NCBI RefSeq assembly: GCF_030445035.2
Contig: NC_080673.1
Span: 198,832,216-198,896,215, forward strand
From: Dasypus novemcinctus
Taxonomy: Eukaryota; Chordata; Mammalia; Cingulata; Dasypodidae
Reading direction: 5' to 3'
Length of the DNA stretch: 64,000 nt
Within the stretch, counting starts at the first letter, position 1. Each line of letters opens with the position of its first letter. Below the pieces are notes generated by a model that did no database searches, was not told where the DNA came from, and saw only the letters and a list, made by a program, of their open reading frames with translations. This document shows, piece after piece, positions 11,109 through 22,188 of this stretch. The position numbers and the translations under genes are program-made.

Positions 11109-14100
11109 TCATATCATTGAGGTCATGTAGTATTTGTCCTTCAATGTCTGGGTTGCTTCACTCAACATAAGGTTCTCAAGATTCATCCATGTTATCACAT
11201 GTGTTTGTAGTGTGTTTGTTCTTACAGCCGAGTAGTATTCCATTGTGTGTATATACCACATTTTATTGATCCACTCGTCTGTTGATGGGCATTTGGGTTG
11301 ATTCCAACTTTTGGCAATAGTGAACAATGCTGCTATGAACATTGGTGTACATATATTGGTTTGTGTTCTTGTTTTCAGTTCTGCTGGGTATATTCCCAGC
11401 AGTGGTATTGCTGGGTCATATGGCAAATCTATGGCTAGTTTTTTGAGAAACCACCATACTGTTCTCCAGAATGGTTGGATCCTTCTGCATTCCCACCAGC
11501 AGTGGATGAGTGTTCCCCTTCCTTCACATCCTCTCCAGCACTTGTATTCTTCTGTTTTTTTCAAAGCTGCCAATCTTATGGGTGTAAGATGGTATCTCAT
11601 TGTGGTTTTGATTTGCATTTCCCTGATAGCTAGAGATTTGGAACATTTTTTCATGTGCTTTCTTGCCATTTGTATTTCTTCTTCGGAGAAGTGTCTGTTT
11701 AAGTCTTTTTCCCATTTTTTAAATGGGTTGTTTATCTTTTTATTTTCAAGATATAGGAGTTCTTTATATATGCAAGTTATAAGTTTCTTATCAGATATAT
11801 GATTGCCAAATATTTTCTCCCACTGTGTGGGCTCCCTTTTTACTTTCTTGACAAACTCCTTTGAGGTGCAGAAGGCTTTAATTTTGAGGAAGTCCCATTT
11901 ATCTATTAGTTCTTTTGCTGCTCGTGCTTTTGGTGAGATATTCATAAATCCATTACCTATTACAAGGTCCTGTAGATGTTTCCCTACACTGCTTTCTAAG
12001 GTTTTTATGGTCTTGGCTCTTATATTTAGGTCTTTGATCCATCTTGAGTTGATCTTTGTATAAGGTGTGAGATGGTAGTCCTCTTTCATTCTTCTACATA
12101 TGGCTATCCAGTTCTCCAGACACCATTTGTTGAATAGGCCACTCTCTCCCAGTTGAGAGGGTTTGGTGGCTTTATCGAATATTATGTGGTTGTATATGTG
12201 AGGTTCTATATCAGAGCTTTCAATTCGATTCCATTGGTCTATATGTCTCTCCTTATGCCAATACCATGCTGTTTTCACCACCGTAGCTTTATAGTATGTT
12301 TTGAAGTCAGGTAGTGTGATTCCTCCAATTTCGTTTTTCTTTTTCAGTATGTCTTTGGCTATTCGGGGTCTCTTTCCTTTCCAAATAAATTTCATAGTTA
12401 GTTTTTCTAGTTCCTTAAAGAAGGCTGCATTGATTTTTATTGGGATTGCATTGAATGTGTAGATCAATTTTGGTAGGATAGACATCTTAATAATGTTCAG
12501 TCTTCCTATCCATGAACAAGGAATAGTCTTCCATTTATTTAGGTCTTCTTTGATTTCCTTGAACAATCTTGTATAGTTCTCAGTGTATAAGTTCTTTACC
12601 TCTTTAGTTAAATTTATTCCTAAGTATTTGATTTTTTTATTTACTATTGTGAATGGTATTTGTTTCTTGATTTCCTCCTGATCTTGCTCATTATTGGTGT
12701 ACAGAAATGCTACTGATTTTTGCGCATTGATCTTATAACCTGCGACTTTACTAAACTCATTTATGAGTTCTAGAATCTTCGTTGTAGATCTCTCAGGGTT
12801 TTCTATGTATAGGATCATGTCATCTGCAAATAATGAAATTTTGACTTCTTCCTTTCCAATTTGAATGCCTTTTATTTCTGGTTCTTGCCTCAGTGCTCGA
12901 GCAAGTACTTCTAAGACAATGTTAAATAGGAGCGGCGACAGTGGGCATCCTTGTCTTGTTCCTGAGTTTAGAGGGAAGGAGTCTAGGATTTCTCCATTGT
13001 AAACAATATTGGCTTTAGGTTTTTCATATATACTCTTTATCATGTTCAAAAAATTTCCTTGTATTCCAATCATTTGGAGTGTTTTTATCAAGAAAGGGTG
13101 CTGTATTTTGTCAAATGCTTTTTCTGCATCAATAGATATAATCATGTGATTTTTTTCCTTCAATCTGTTTATATGGTGTATTACGTTGATTGATTTTCTT
13201 ATGTTGAACCATCCTTGCATACCTGGGATGAATCCCACTTGGTCGTGGTGTATAATTCGTTTAATGTGTTGTTGAATACGATTAGCAAGTATTTTGTTAA
13301 GTATTTTTGCGTCTAGGTTCATTAGAGAAATTGGTCTGTAATTTTCCTTTCTTGTGATGTCTTTGTTTGGCTTTGGTACTAGGGTAATGTTGGCATCATA
13401 GAAGGAGTTGGGTAATGTTCTTTCTGTTTCGATGGTTTGGAATAGTTTCAGCAGGATTGGTGTCAGTTCTTTCCGGAATGTTTTGTAGAATTCACCTGTG
13501 AAGCCATCTGGCCCTGGGCTCTTCTTAGTTGGGAGATTTTTAATAACTGATTCTATCTCTCTGCTTGTGATTGGTTTGTTAAGATCATCAATTTCTTCTT
13601 TTGTCAATATGGGCTGTTTATGTGTTTCTAGGAATTTGTCCATTTCCTCTAGATTGTCATTTTTGTTGGAATATAGTTTTTCAAAATATCCTCTTATGAT
13701 AGTCTTTATTTCTGTGGGGTCAGTGGTGATATCGCCTTTCTCATTTCTTATTTTGTGTATTTGCATCTTCTCTCTTTTTTTCTTTGTTAGTGTTGCTAAA
13801 GGTTTGTCAATTTTGTTAATCTTCTCAAAAAACCAGCTCTTGGTCTTGTTTATCTGTTCAAGTGCTTTCTTATTTTCTATTTCGTTTAGTTCTGCTCTTA
13901 TCTTTATTATTTCCTTCCTTCTTCTTCCTGTTGGGTTACTTTGTTGTTGTTTTTCTAATTCCTTCAAATGTGCAGTTAGTTCTTCAATTTTTGCTCTTTC
14001 TTCTTTTTTGATATATGAATTTATGGCTATAAACTTCCCTCTCAGTACTGCTTTTGCTGCATCCCATAAATTTTGGTATGTTGTGTTATCATTATCATTT

Positions 14101-14927
14101 GTTTCAAGGTAGTCATTGATTTCTTTTGAGATTTCCTCTTTGACCCACTGTTTTTCTAAGAGTGTGCTGTTTAATTTCCAAATCGTGGTGTGAAATCTGG
14201 GCTTCTTTCCCTTGCAAATCTCCAGCTTGACTCCACTGTGGTCAGAGATAATGTTTTGTATGATTTCAATCTTTCTGAATTCGTTCAGCCTTTCTTTGTG
14301 GCCTAGCATATGATCTATCTTGGAGAATGATCCATGTGCGCTTGAGAAAAATGTATATCCTGCTGTGTTTGGGTGTAGCGATCTATATATGTCTATTAGA
14401 TCGAGCTCCTCTAATATACTATTCAGATGTTTTGTTTCTTTGGTGATTCTCTTTTGAGATGTTCTGTCCAGGGTTGATAGTGGTGTATTAAAATCCCCCA
14501 CTATAATTGTAGATGTATCTATTCTTTCACTTAGTTTTTCCAGCATTTGCCTGACGTATTTAGAGGCACCCTTGTTAGGGGCATAGATATTTATGATTGT
14601 TCGATCTTCTTGACAGATTTTCCCTTGGACTAAAATGCAGTATCCTTCTTTGTCTCTCACAATTGTTTCACATTTAAAGTCTATTTTGTCTGATATTAAT
14701 ATAGCTACTCCTGCCTTTTTTTGGTTATTGTTAGCTTGTATGATTGTTTTCCAGCCTTTCACTTTCAATCTCCATGCGTCTCTGGGTCTAAGATGTGTCT
14801 CTTGTAGACAGCATATGGATGGGTCATATTTCCTTATCCAATGTCCCAGTCTGAATCTTTTGATAGGTGAGTTTAATCCATTGACATTCAGTGTTATTAC
14901 TATCAAGGAATTATTTGTGTTAGCCAT
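11109..14927 (-). CDS. L1 ORF2p: endonuclease and reverse transcriptase, intact
   Basis: 1272 codons, ATG at 14927, stop at 11109. The N-terminal APE-type endonuclease (about 1-238) keeps the expected catalytic and binding residues at human L1 numbering: N14, E43 (LQETH), Y115 (NIYAPN), D145 and N147 (GDFN), T192, D205 (KIDHM), H230 (SDHSG). A linker region (about 240-500) follows. The reverse transcriptase (about 500-770) has D600 (SIDAEKAFD), the [14 protein letters not shown] motif (656-669) and the active-site FADD at 700-703, again matching human positions. The C-terminal cysteine-rich segment reads [18 protein letters not shown]. The enzyme nicks target DNA and primes reverse transcription there, using the L1 RNA in cis and sometimes SINE or snRNA templates. 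No frameshift or lost key residue is visible. Translation probably depends on reinitiation after ORF1. Confidence 0.97.
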   Translation of the reverse strand: MANTNNSLIVITLNVNGLNSPIKRFRLGHWIRKYDPSICCLQETHLRPRDAWRLKVKGWKTIIQANNNQKKAGVAILISDKIDFKCETIVRDKEGYCILVQGKICQEDRTIINIYAPNKGASKYVRQMLEKLSERIDTSTIIVGDFNTPLSTLDRTSQKRITKETKHLNSILEELDLIDIYRSLHPNTAGYTFFSSAHGSFSKIDHMLGHKERLNEFRKIEIIQNIISDHSGVKLEICKGKKPRFHTTIWKLNSTLLEKQWVKEEISKEINDYLETNDNDNTTYQNLWDAAKAVLRGKFIAINSYIKKEERAKIEELTAHLKELEKQQQSNPTGRRRKEIIKIRAELNEIENKKALEQINKTKSWFFEKINKIDKPLATLTKKKREKMQIHKIRNEKGDITTDPTEIKTIIRGYFEKLYSNKNDNLEEMDKFLETHKQPILTKEEIDDLNKPITSREIESVIKNLPTKKSPGPDGFTGEFYKTFRKELTPILLKLFQTIETERTLPNSFYDANITLVPKPNKDITRKENYRPISLMNLDAKILNKILANRIQQHIKRIIHHDQVGFIPGMQGWFNIRKSINVIHHINRLKEKNHMIISIDAEKAFDKIQHPFLIKTLQMIGIQGNFLNMIKSIYEKPKANIVYNGEILDSFPLNSGTRQGCPLSPLLFNIVLEVLARALRQEPEIKGIQIGKEEVKISLFADDMILYIENPERSTTKILELINEFSKVAGYKINAQKSVAFLYTNNEQDQEEIKKQIPFTIVNKKIKYLGINLTKEVKNLYTENYTRLFKEIKEDLNKWKTIPCSWIGRLNIIKMSILPKLIYTFNAIPIKINAAFFKELEKLTMKFIWKGKRPRIAKDILKKKNEIGGITLPDFKTYYKATVVKTAWYWHKERHIDQWNRIESSDIEPHIYNHIIFDKATKPSQLGESGLFNKWCLENWIAICRRMKEDYHLTPYTKINSRWIKDLNIRAKTIKTLESSVGKHLQDLVIGNGFMNISPKARAAKELIDKWDFLKIKAFCTSKEFVKKVKREPTQWEKIFGNHISDKKLITCIYKELLYLENKKINNPFKKWEKDLNRHFSEEEIQMARKHMKKCSKSLAIREMQIKTTMRYHLTPIRLAALKKTEEYKCWRGCEGRGTLIHCWWECRRIQPFWRTVWWFLKKLAIDLPYDPAIPLLGIYPAELKTRTQTNICTPMFIAALFTIAKSWNQPKCPSTDEWINKMWYIHTMEYYSAVRTNTLQTHVITWMNLENLMLSEATQTLKDKYYMTSMI

Positions 14928-15000
14928 ACTTTGATTGGATTTGTGTTTGTCATATTTTGTTTGTATATTTTTTTTGTCTTTTTTGTTGTTGTTGTTGGTC
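14928..15000 (-). promoter_or_regulatory. Inter-ORF spacer of the intact L1
   Basis: 73 nt between the ORF1 stop and the ORF2 ATG. In element sense it is A-rich with a (CAA)n stretch near 14984-14998 and few G residues, so it is probably unstructured. This fits reinitiation-type translation of ORF2 as known for other L1s. Confidence 0.7.
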
Positions 15001-15969
15001 TTATACTCTCCTCCAACTTTGCCTTTCCTGTTTTTTCCTTTCTTCCTGCAGCACTCCCTTTAGAATTTCTTGAAGGGGAGGTTTCTTGTTGGTATACTCT
15101 TTCAGTTTCTGTTTGTCTGCAAATATTTTGAACTCTCCATCATATTTGAATGCTAGTTTAGCTGGATAAAGTATTCTTGGTTGGAAATTTCTTTCCCTTA
15201 GTACCTTGACTATATCATACCACTGTTTTCTTGCCTCCATGGTTTCAGAAGAGAAATCAGCACTTAATCTAATTGAGCTTCCCTTGTATGTGATGGTTTT
15301 CTTTTCTCTTGCTGCTTTTAGGATTTTCTCTTTGTCTTGAGCATTGGATAATTTGACAAGTATATGTCTTGGGGTGGGCCTGTTGGGGTTTATGACTTGT
15401 GGAGTGCGCTGTGCTTCTTGGATATGTACATCTGTCTCTTTCAGTAGATTTGGGAAGTTTTCAGCCATTATTTCCTGCAACACTCTTTCTGACCCCTTTC
15501 CCTTCTCTTCACCTTCTGGAATGCCTATAATACGTATGTTTGAGCGTTTTGCATTGTCATTCAGGTCCCTAAATCCTAATTGGATTTTTTCTATCTTCTT
15601 ATTGACCCCTTCTACTATCTGTTTGATTTCTGATGTACTGTCTTCCACATCACTAATTCTCTGCTCTGTCTCTTCTAGTCTGCTGATATTTGCTGCAAGT
15701 GTATTTTTGATTTCTTGAACTGTGGTGTTCATTCCCATCATATCTGTTATGTTTTTGCGTATGTCTGCAATTTCCCCTCCAAGTGATGTCTTCATGTTGT
15801 TAACCTCTTTCATTACTGCATCAAATTTGTCGGTGATAAATGTTCTGAGATCTTTCATTGCTTGTGCCAAGTTTTGCTCCCCTTCGTGATTATTGGTTTG
15901 TTGATTGGATTCAGCCATGTTTTCCTGATTATTGGTTTGGTTCATAGATTTTTGTTGCTTTCTGGTCAT
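15001..15969 (-). CDS. L1 ORF1p: RNA-binding nucleic acid chaperone, intact
   Basis: 322 codons, ATG at 15969, stop at 15001. A basic, Asn/Gln-rich N terminus is followed by a predicted coiled coil (about 45-150) with heptad-like residues around '[18 protein letters not shown]' and '[16 protein letters not shown]', which would trimerise the protein. An RRM-type domain follows (about 155-250; [12 protein letters not shown] is the family signature). The C-terminal domain has '[19 protein letters not shown]' and '[13 protein letters not shown]', which match the conserved transposase_22 family. The protein coats L1 RNA in the cytoplasmic RNP. Length is close to human ORF1p (338 aa). The plus-strand ORF at 15344-15718 is its antisense shadow. 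Confidence 0.96.
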   Translation of the reverse strand: MTRKQQKSMNQTNNQENMAESNQQTNNHEGEQNLAQAMKDLRTFITDKFDAVMKEVNNMKTSLGGEIADIRKNITDMMGMNTTVQEIKNTLAANISRLEETEQRISDVEDSTSEIKQIVEGVNKKIEKIQLGFRDLNDNAKRSNIRIIGIPEGEEKGKGSERVLQEIMAENFPNLLKETDVHIQEAQRTPQVINPNRPTPRHILVKLSNAQDKEKILKAAREKKTITYKGSSIRLSADFSSETMEARKQWYDIVKVLRERNFQPRILYPAKLAFKYDGEFKIFADKQKLKEYTNKKPPLQEILKGVLQEERKKQERQSWRRV

Positions 15970-17250
15970 CTCTTTATTTTGACGAATTTAATCAGTTCCT
16001 TAGCTTCTTTGTCTGCTCTTGGAGGTTAATTAGTTGTTATTTTTGCACAGGTGTTATATCTTCTCTTTGCCACTTTTTTCTTCTTATTCTAGTTACTTGT
16101 TGTTGGTTAAGTTCACTTTAGAGGAAAGTATTAGTGTTGGGGAAAGGCAATTGTGTAAGCAAGGGAAAAGTGTAAAGTTGTATTGGTGATGTATGTTAAT
16201 AAAGCAAGAATATGAGATCTGGAAGGATGGAGGTTAGATTCATGTAGATTGTATAGAGTTATAGCTGTAGGTAGAGTACCTTTTATGAAGTAGAAGACTG
16301 AATTTGGGAGGAATATGGTATGAACTACACAGCTATTGTTTTCATGAGAGAGGGAAAAAGAAAAGAAAGGTAATAGTTTCAAGAGTGGATAATAGACAGA
16401 AAACAGAACAAAGGTATTAGAAATTAAGAGTTAGACACTTTGTGGATCAAAGAACGGGAGGTGGGGGATGGAATATAGGAGAGACAGTAGATGATAGTGG
16501 ATATCAAGATGCAGGGGAAGGGGGATAGTGTAGGTAGCCTAAATCAGTTCACACAGAAATGAGGCAGTGGAGGATGGGAAAACCCAGCAAATGTGAGGTG
16601 TTCCCTGTAGCACCTATTGTATACTTGAATTAAAGTAAAAATAAGTGGAAGATGAGGGACAAGAGGGAAAGAGAAAACCGAGAAAAAAAAAACTAATTAT
16701 AATAAAGAAAAAAGAAAGGCAAGAAGAAAGAAAGAAAGAAAAAGAGGATGGGCAAACGGTGGGGAACGGATAGGGAGAAGAGAGATACAGGTACACACGT
16801 GTCACAATTGCAACACTATCTAAAACAACAACTTCCCCCCGCTTTGCCCTAAAAACCCCGTCTGTCTGCCCAAATGGGTCTGCAAGCACCTCCCTTCCCA
16901 CAAACCCCCAATAGGCCGCCCCGGGCCCACGAACTCCCCAGTACTGCAGATGCTCAAAAAAAAAAAAAAAAAAAAAAAAATTTAAGTAAAATAAATTAAA
17001 AAAAAAACAAAAAACAAAAAACAAAACAAAACAAAAAAAAACAGAAACCCCTCCGCAGGCCGGGCTCCGCCCGCCGCGGAGGCTTGGACCGGCTCTGCCC
17101 GGCTCCTCACGCCGCCTTGGCCTGGCCTGGCTCCGCCCAGCTCCGCTTGCTACAGCGGCCCAGCCGGCTCCGGCGTCCACCTCCCGCCACCGCGGCCTGG
17201 GCCGGCCCTGCCCGGCTCCGTACCCGCCGCGGCCTGACCCGGCCCCGCCC

Positions 17251-17820
17251 GGCTCCAAACGCTACCGCGGCCGGCAGCCGGGGCCTGAACCGGCCCCGCC
17301 CGGCTCCAAACGCTACCGCGGCCCGCAGCCGGGGCCTGAACCGGCCCCGCCCGGCTCCAAACGCTACCGCGGCCGGCAGCAGGGGCCTGAACCGGCCCCG
17401 CCCGGCTCCAAACGCTACCGCGGCCCGCAGCCGGGGCCTGAACCGGCCCCGCCCGGCTCCAAACGCTACCGCGGCCCGCAGCCGCGGCCTGAACCGGCCC
17501 CGCCCGGCTCCAAACGCTACCGCGGCCGCAGCCGGGGCCTGAACCGGCCCCGCCCGGCTCCAAACGCTACCGCGGCCCGCAGCCGGGGCCTGAACCGGCC
17601 CCGCCCGGCTCCAAACGCTACCGCGGCCGGCAGCAGGGGCCTGAACCGGCCCCGCCCGGCTCCAAACGCTACCGCGGCCCGCAGCCGGGGCCTGAACCGG
17701 CCCCGCCCGGCTCCAAACGCTACCGCGGCCCGCAGCCGCGGCCTGAACCGGCCCCGCCCGGCTCCAAACGCTACCGCGGCCGCAGCCGGGGCCTGAACCG
17801 GCCCCGCCCGGCTCCAAACG
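17251..17820 (-). repeat. 51-bp tandem array in the L1 promoter, with a 254-bp higher-order unit
   Basis: The string GGCTCCAAACGCTACCGCGG begins at 17251, 17302, 17353, 17404, 17455, 17506, 17556, 17607, 17658, 17709 and 17760, and a shorter form (GGCTCCAAACGCTACCGCGG then diverging) at 17810. That is eleven full units of 51 bp, two of them 50 bp. Variant bases show that the five-unit block 17302-17555 is repeated as 17556-17809, both 254 bp with the same unit order. Unit length near a multiple of three explains the long shadow ORFs on both strands. Confidence 0.93.
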
Positions 17821-18161
17821 CTACCGCGGCCCGGCTCGGCCTGGCTCGGCCCCGCCCGGCCCCGCTCGCCGCCGGCGCAGCCCGGCCCGACTCCGGCGTC
17901 CGCCGCTGCGGCCCGGCCTGGCTCAGCCCCACCGAGGGGGGCTAGATGCCTCGTCTCCGCCTACCCAAGGAGGGAATCCTCTACAGGTAGCTGGGATCTC
18001 CGTGTATATTTCACAGACGAATCCTCTCTGTTACCTTCCCTCCAAATCGATGTCCAGACACCTCCGGACCAGCAAAAATCCCGAAACAATCCGGTCCCAA
18101 AGAGTCTCCAATGCCGCCCAGCCGATTCCCTGCAGAAGACCCTAACAGGGATGTTCACTCA

Positions 18162-18173
18162 GCCGCCATCTTG
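18162..18173 (-). promoter_or_regulatory. YY1 site at the L1 5' end
   Basis: In element sense CAAGATGGCGGC lies 12-23 nt from the first base of the element. Human L1 has a YY1 site at the same place, where it sets the transcription start. This supports 18184 as the true 5' end. Confidence 0.85.
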
Positions 18174-18184
18174 CCCCCTCTCTC

Positions 18185-18199
18185 TATTTCACTAATTTT
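18185..18199. repeat. Target-site duplication, 5' side of the intact L1
   Basis: Exact copy of 8276-8290, directly abutting the element's first bases (GAGAGAGGGGGCAAG in element sense). Confidence 0.95.
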
Positions 18200-18655
18200 G
18201 TAACTGTTAATTCTGTTCAGCTTAAACATTACTCTCTCTCCTGCTATTGTTTTGAATTGGTTGGTTTATTGATAAATGACTAGAATATGTTCTAACATAT
18301 TGCATATACCAGTAATAGCTTATTTCCCCTTCTATCGCTCTTAAATGTTATCATTACAATTGCCTATAATATGATCACTACTATCAGTATGAATTTCATG
18401 GAATCTGAAATCTTAATGCAAGGACAGAGTTTCCAATTTTCTTTGCTTTAAATAACATGCCCTAATTACATTGGAGAATTTCATTTTCATGAACTTTAGT
18501 TGCTCCATAATTCATTTCCACCAAATATGGCAAACCTGGCCCAACAGACAAGTGGAGGGTGGCATTTTCAATTTGGATGATCTTTTATGAAAGTTATCAG
18601 GAAGACGTGCTTTCCAGGATTTATTGCATCTACAATGGGGACCCATTCATAAGTA
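18200..18655. other. No recognisable feature
   Basis: AT-rich unique-looking DNA. No sustained ORF and no repeat recognised. Confidence 0.5.
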
Positions 18656-18659
18656 ATAT

Positions 18660-18830
18660 TTGATGCAAAGGAGTAGCATAGATTGAGAGCCACCTTGGTA
18701 CCAGGCACTGTGCTCAGCTCATTAATGCCCAGAACTACCCTCTGACTTCATACTATGGATCCTAATCCACAGGGGAGGCATTAGGGCACAGAGATGCTGA
18801 ATACTCTGCACAAGGTCATTTATTTTATAT
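18660..18830 (+). repeat. MIR SINE fragment
   Basis: Core phrases CCAGGCACTGTGCTCAGCTC, the AGGGCACAGAGATGCTGAA region and CAAGGTCAT appear in MIR order. Ancient and diverged. Confidence 0.65.
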
Positions 18831-19910
18831 ATGACAGAAAGAACACCTCCCCCAAATCCAATTAGGAGATACTATTTACTATAAATTTTATCCCACCCCA
18901 AAATGAAACCATATGCAAGCTTCAAAAAGAGAAAAGCATCCACACTTGGACCTCAGCTCAAGAACCAGAGCATTGAAGGTGACCCTGAGGCACATCAGCA
19001 TTTCACTGTCTGCTCCACATCCCAGTTAGAGGCTGCTCTCACTGTGTCGTTCAGAAAAGCCTATTTTGGTCCCAAAGCCATCAGCAAACTTGAAATAACT
19101 GAACCATGTAACAAGAGCTTATAAAAAAAGAAAATAAAAGAAAGAAGCATTGGCAGAGATGTTTGCCCTCTCTGTGGTTGTACAACTTGCAAAATCCTCA
19201 ACTCCAGAGAGGAATTCCAAAGGACCTCCTGGCAGCTGAGGTGGCAAGTAGAGGCACAGAGGCATAGATCAGTTTCTCTTTCCGCTTTTGCTTTTATCTT
19301 TTGTGGTGAGTCATCCGCACTGTGAGTCAAACTCACCATGGGTTTATTTTACTGTTTATTTATGGCTTGGTCTGATTCAATCAAATGCACACATTAATAA
19401 AAGGCCAATTTTAAGCTCCATTTCGGAAAAAAAAGTAGTGCCTTGGAATAAGTATGGAATTTGGTGTTGCAAACTTGTGCTTAATCCCTGTTTGGCTTCT
19501 GACTTTCTGTGTGAATTTAAGCCCATTCATTGCTTAACCTGTGTGAACCTCAACTGAAGCCTAGTTTCAAGAAGATGAAACATATTTTACTGGATAATTA
19601 TGAGAATTTAGTGGGAAAAAAAAACCCTACTGGAATTCCAGATTCTCCATGAGATATTAAATAAATATTAATTGTTGCTTATTCCTTATCTTCTCTCAGA
19701 TTGACCATAACTATGTGGGCCTTATTTTGGAAAAGATAGTTGACTTGGAAGCAGAAAACCTGAACTTGGATCTAGTCTCTACCGTGCCCTGGCCAAATTC
19801 TGATATGGTATGAAACAATACTTGAAAGCAAAAAGGGAAACTAGTTAGCTTTCCTGGGATCTTGAATCACCTCTTAACCAGCTGATATCTCATTTTTCTA
19901 GGGAGTAAGG
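18831..19910. other. Unclassified DNA, no gene supported
   Basis: ORFs at 18903-19124 (+), 19061-19339 (-) and 19288-19557 (+) overlap in conflicting frames and match nothing I know. A weak MIR-like scrap lies near 19740-19800 (GCAGAAAACCTGAACTTGG). Confidence 0.45.
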
Positions 19911-19914
19911 AATT

Positions 19915-20100
19915 GTTAGGCTAAGGCTTGTGTTTCCAAACCCAGCTCAGACATAAATTTCCAAGTGACCTTAGGAAACATGTGTAACTTCTCCTAAATC
20001 CTAAAGGTCTTGTATAAAATAGGACCTATAATACAATATGTCAGGTGGTGGTGGCAAGAACTAAATGAGCAGTGTCTGACAATTTGCACTATACAGACTA
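19915..20100 (-). repeat. MIR SINE fragment
   Basis: Plus-strand order reads as a reversed MIR: CCCAGCTCAGAC, AAGTGACCTTAGG, a region like TCTGTATAAAATAGG, then AACTAAATGAG. Confidence 0.65.
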
Positions 20101-20850
20101 GTTATTATTATTTTTGGTTTATTTTTTTCCCAAGAAAAAAGTCAGTCCTAAAAGGATATTTACCCATTCATTCATGTTCCATAATTTTACTAGTTTTCTT
20201 ATACATTTATTTATGAAGCATCTCTGGAGCCAATGCTGTGTGCCAGGCACTGTTGACAGTTTAGGGGAGTTTAAGACACTGGTGCATGCAGAATATTGGT
20301 GTGTACAGCATATGATGAGAGCACCTGACTTCAGGGAAAAATAAACAGGAATATGATCCTCTATTTTTCACTGGTACCCAATTGCCACATCAAGGGATAT
20401 TTTAGGAGCTGTTGAAGATGACCTGATATGTCAGGTCTACTCATGATGGAAAATGTTTACAATTTATATTTCATCATAGCTTTCAAAAAGCCAGTGTGCC
20501 AATAAACTCACTATTAATTATAGGACGTTTCCATTGTGGATTTGCTTTTCTGTTTCCAATGGTTTAGCAAAATCTATGACTCCAGGAAGGGTATTTTACC
20601 TGTATGGGAATATTTCTACATCCTCTTCTACAAAAATGTGTCAGGTCTCCAATTATGGGTGAGACATTTTTAGGGCCAACATATATCATTTTGGAAGAAA
20701 ATAGAACCAAATCATTAGCAGAGAGACTTGTAGAAAAATCTAGAAGAATGGGCAGTGAAGTGTTTGTAAAAGGGTAAAATAATTAAGAGTGGGTTTTACA
20801 ATGATATTAATCATGCATGAGGGTAAGTTTTCTTCCCCTTTCCTAACCTT
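20101..20850. other. Unclassified, with one L2-like scrap
   Basis: An L2-like phrase (GCTGTGTGCCAGGCACTGTT) lies near 20235-20260. Otherwise nothing is recognised. Confidence 0.4.
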
Positions 20851-20854
20851 GGAA

Positions 20855-20990
20855 CAAAAGAGCACTGGGCTAAGAATAAGATTTGAGTCTTAAAAACATC
20901 CATAGTTAGTAATGTGCTCTTGAGTAGGTCAAAACCATTCTGAGTCTCAGTCTCCTTATTTATAAAAAGGAGATAATTATTCAACTTAAT
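20855..20990 (-). repeat. MIR SINE fragment
   Basis: Reversed MIR order on the plus strand: GGTCAAAACCATTCTGAGTC, TCTCCTTATTTATAAAAAGG, AGATAATTATTCAAC. Confidence 0.65.
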
Positions 20991-21960
20991 TGCGAGAGAA
21001 AAACTCTGCAGAGTCATTTACTGATAAAATATATTTAGTAAACAAAATTCATTAATGATAATAATAGTTGATAATATATATTTTTAAAAGTCTATGTTGC
21101 TTGGTTTAAATAAAGTCTGTCAGAAATTCCCAGTGCAAGCTACACTGGCATGTGATTGTAAATTAGGTTAAGAGATCAGGAATCCAGAATAGGTATATGA
21201 GATTATGGCAGAAGAGGAAACCAGAGAGTGAGTTTCCAATACTTTCATTAGAAAGAGAAGCAGCTTGAATATGTAAATATCCCCCATGGACCTCTGAAAT
21301 ACTGTGTGCTGCTGGGAAGAACTGCAGGGAATTGTGGGATTCTAAAAGCCAAGTTTTGTCCCTCTAGAGCTTGTGAGAAGTTTCTGTCTGTACTTGTTTA
21401 GGTGGATGAGCCTTGGAAACATTGGTCAGCTGAAGCCAGCTCATAGAAGGCTCAAACTAAGTTAGTGGGAGTAGCTGGGTCAGTAACTCTCACCTGATAT
21501 AAAATAAAACTTTCACAGATGTGCCAACCAATATACATCCATGTACAAAATTAAATGTGGCTCAATCTGAGTATGCTACTATCATGATGATGCCTGCCAG
21601 ATGTATTTTGAACTGAGCTGCTTGGACAACATTGAAGAACCATGAGCTACCACTTGCTGTGGGTGAAAGGTAAGAAGCAAAGAGTGGTGAATAGCTAGTA
21701 CTGGCAAGAGCAAGAATTTCACCCAGCAAGTATCAAGACCTGAGTGAAGGAAGTGCAAGGTTCTTCTCCAACAGTATGCTGCTGCCCAAACTGCTGTGAT
21801 TGGTGGTTTTTCTGAACTTATTGATTTCTTTTGAGTCTTTTGCTACCTTCACATCCAGCAACCAAGCTTCTAGCATTGAGCATTTAAACAGCACAAATTG
21901 ATAACCTCAAAGTTTTTGGAGGCCAGGAATCCAGACATGATTTAGCAAAGTCCTCTGCTT
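20991..21960. other. Unclassified DNA
   Basis: No sustained ORF and no repeat recognised. Confidence 0.4.
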
Positions 21961-21969
21961 CAAAGTCTC

Positions 21970-22188
21970 TTATAAAGATGCACCCGAAGTGTTGGCTAAT
22001 GCCATATTCTCTTCTGAAGTGTCGACTGGAGCAAGACCAATTCCAAACTCACTCAGGTGGTTGATAGCAGCGTTCAGTTTCTCATGAGCTGTTGTCCACA
22101 TATATTCTGTCTTGAGTTGAGAGACCTGAGGATCAGAGAATAATATTCTATTATCATAGAACTCCTGCAGGGAAATGCAGTCATCCAT
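21970..22188 (-). other. Unidentified 72-codon ORF, possible pseudogene piece or exon
   Basis: An ATG-to-stop frame on the minus strand, acidic and helical-looking (EYMWTTAHEKLNAAINHLSEFGIG), with codon composition more protein-like than its surroundings. It holds a CpG (GTCGAC) in otherwise CpG-poor DNA. I do not recognise the protein. No intron-like junctions, clear A tail or flanking duplication are evident, so processed pseudogene, old exon and chance all remain open. Confidence 0.3.

Larger units (their letters stand above)
8291..18184 (-). mobile_element. Young full-length L1 retrotransposon with both ORFs intact (about 9.9 kb)
   Basis: A complete element on the minus strand: 5' UTR 15970-18184, ORF1 15001-15969, a 73-nt spacer, ORF2 11109-14927, 3' UTR and A-rich tail 8291-11108. 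A perfect 15-bp target duplication flanks it. Both proteins are open over the length expected for the family (human: 338 and 1275 aa). The 9894-bp length is well above the 6-7 kb usual for mammalian L1, mostly because of a 2.8-kb 3' UTR and a 2.2-kb 5' UTR. The perfect duplication, the high CpG content of the promoter and the intact frames mean a recent insertion. Retrotransposition competence is inferred, not shown. Confidence 0.95.
15970..18184 (-). promoter_or_regulatory. 5' UTR and internal promoter of the intact L1
   Basis: Three zones in element sense. First is a head (18184-17830) with a YY1 site and GC-rich DNA. Next is a CpG-dense tandem array (17820-17251) with further GC-rich DNA to about 17040. 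Last is a T-rich run (17040-16960) followed by an AT-rich, pyrimidine-rich stretch to the ORF1 start. The last zone is homologous to 46490-47300 in the older L1 copy, while the array is not. About 890 bp (17040-17930) forms the only CpG-island-like region in the window, and a gene finder could mistake it for a host promoter. Confidence 0.88.

Noticed and set aside
11311-12063. Plus-strand ORFs of 163 and 86 aa
   Set aside because: Antisense shadows of ORF2.
13498-14112. 204-aa plus-strand ORF
   Set aside because: Antisense shadow of the intact L1 ORF2. Its hydrophobic content results from the A-rich coding strand read in reverse.
16716-16745. GAAA-rich stretch as a separate microsatellite locus
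   Set aside because: Part of the pyrimidine-rich (in sense) L1 5' UTR, with a counterpart at 46600-46660 in the older copy.
17107-17817. 236-aa and 137-aa minus-strand ORFs and the 152-aa plus-strand ORF over the GC-rich array (Ala/Gly/Arg/Pro repeats)
   Set aside because: They arise because the 51-bp unit is a multiple of three in stop-poor GC-rich DNA. They lie in the L1 5' UTR and have no protein features.
17040-17930. CpG island as a host gene promoter
   Set aside because: It lies wholly inside the young L1, between its YY1 head and ORF1, so it is the element's own promoter.
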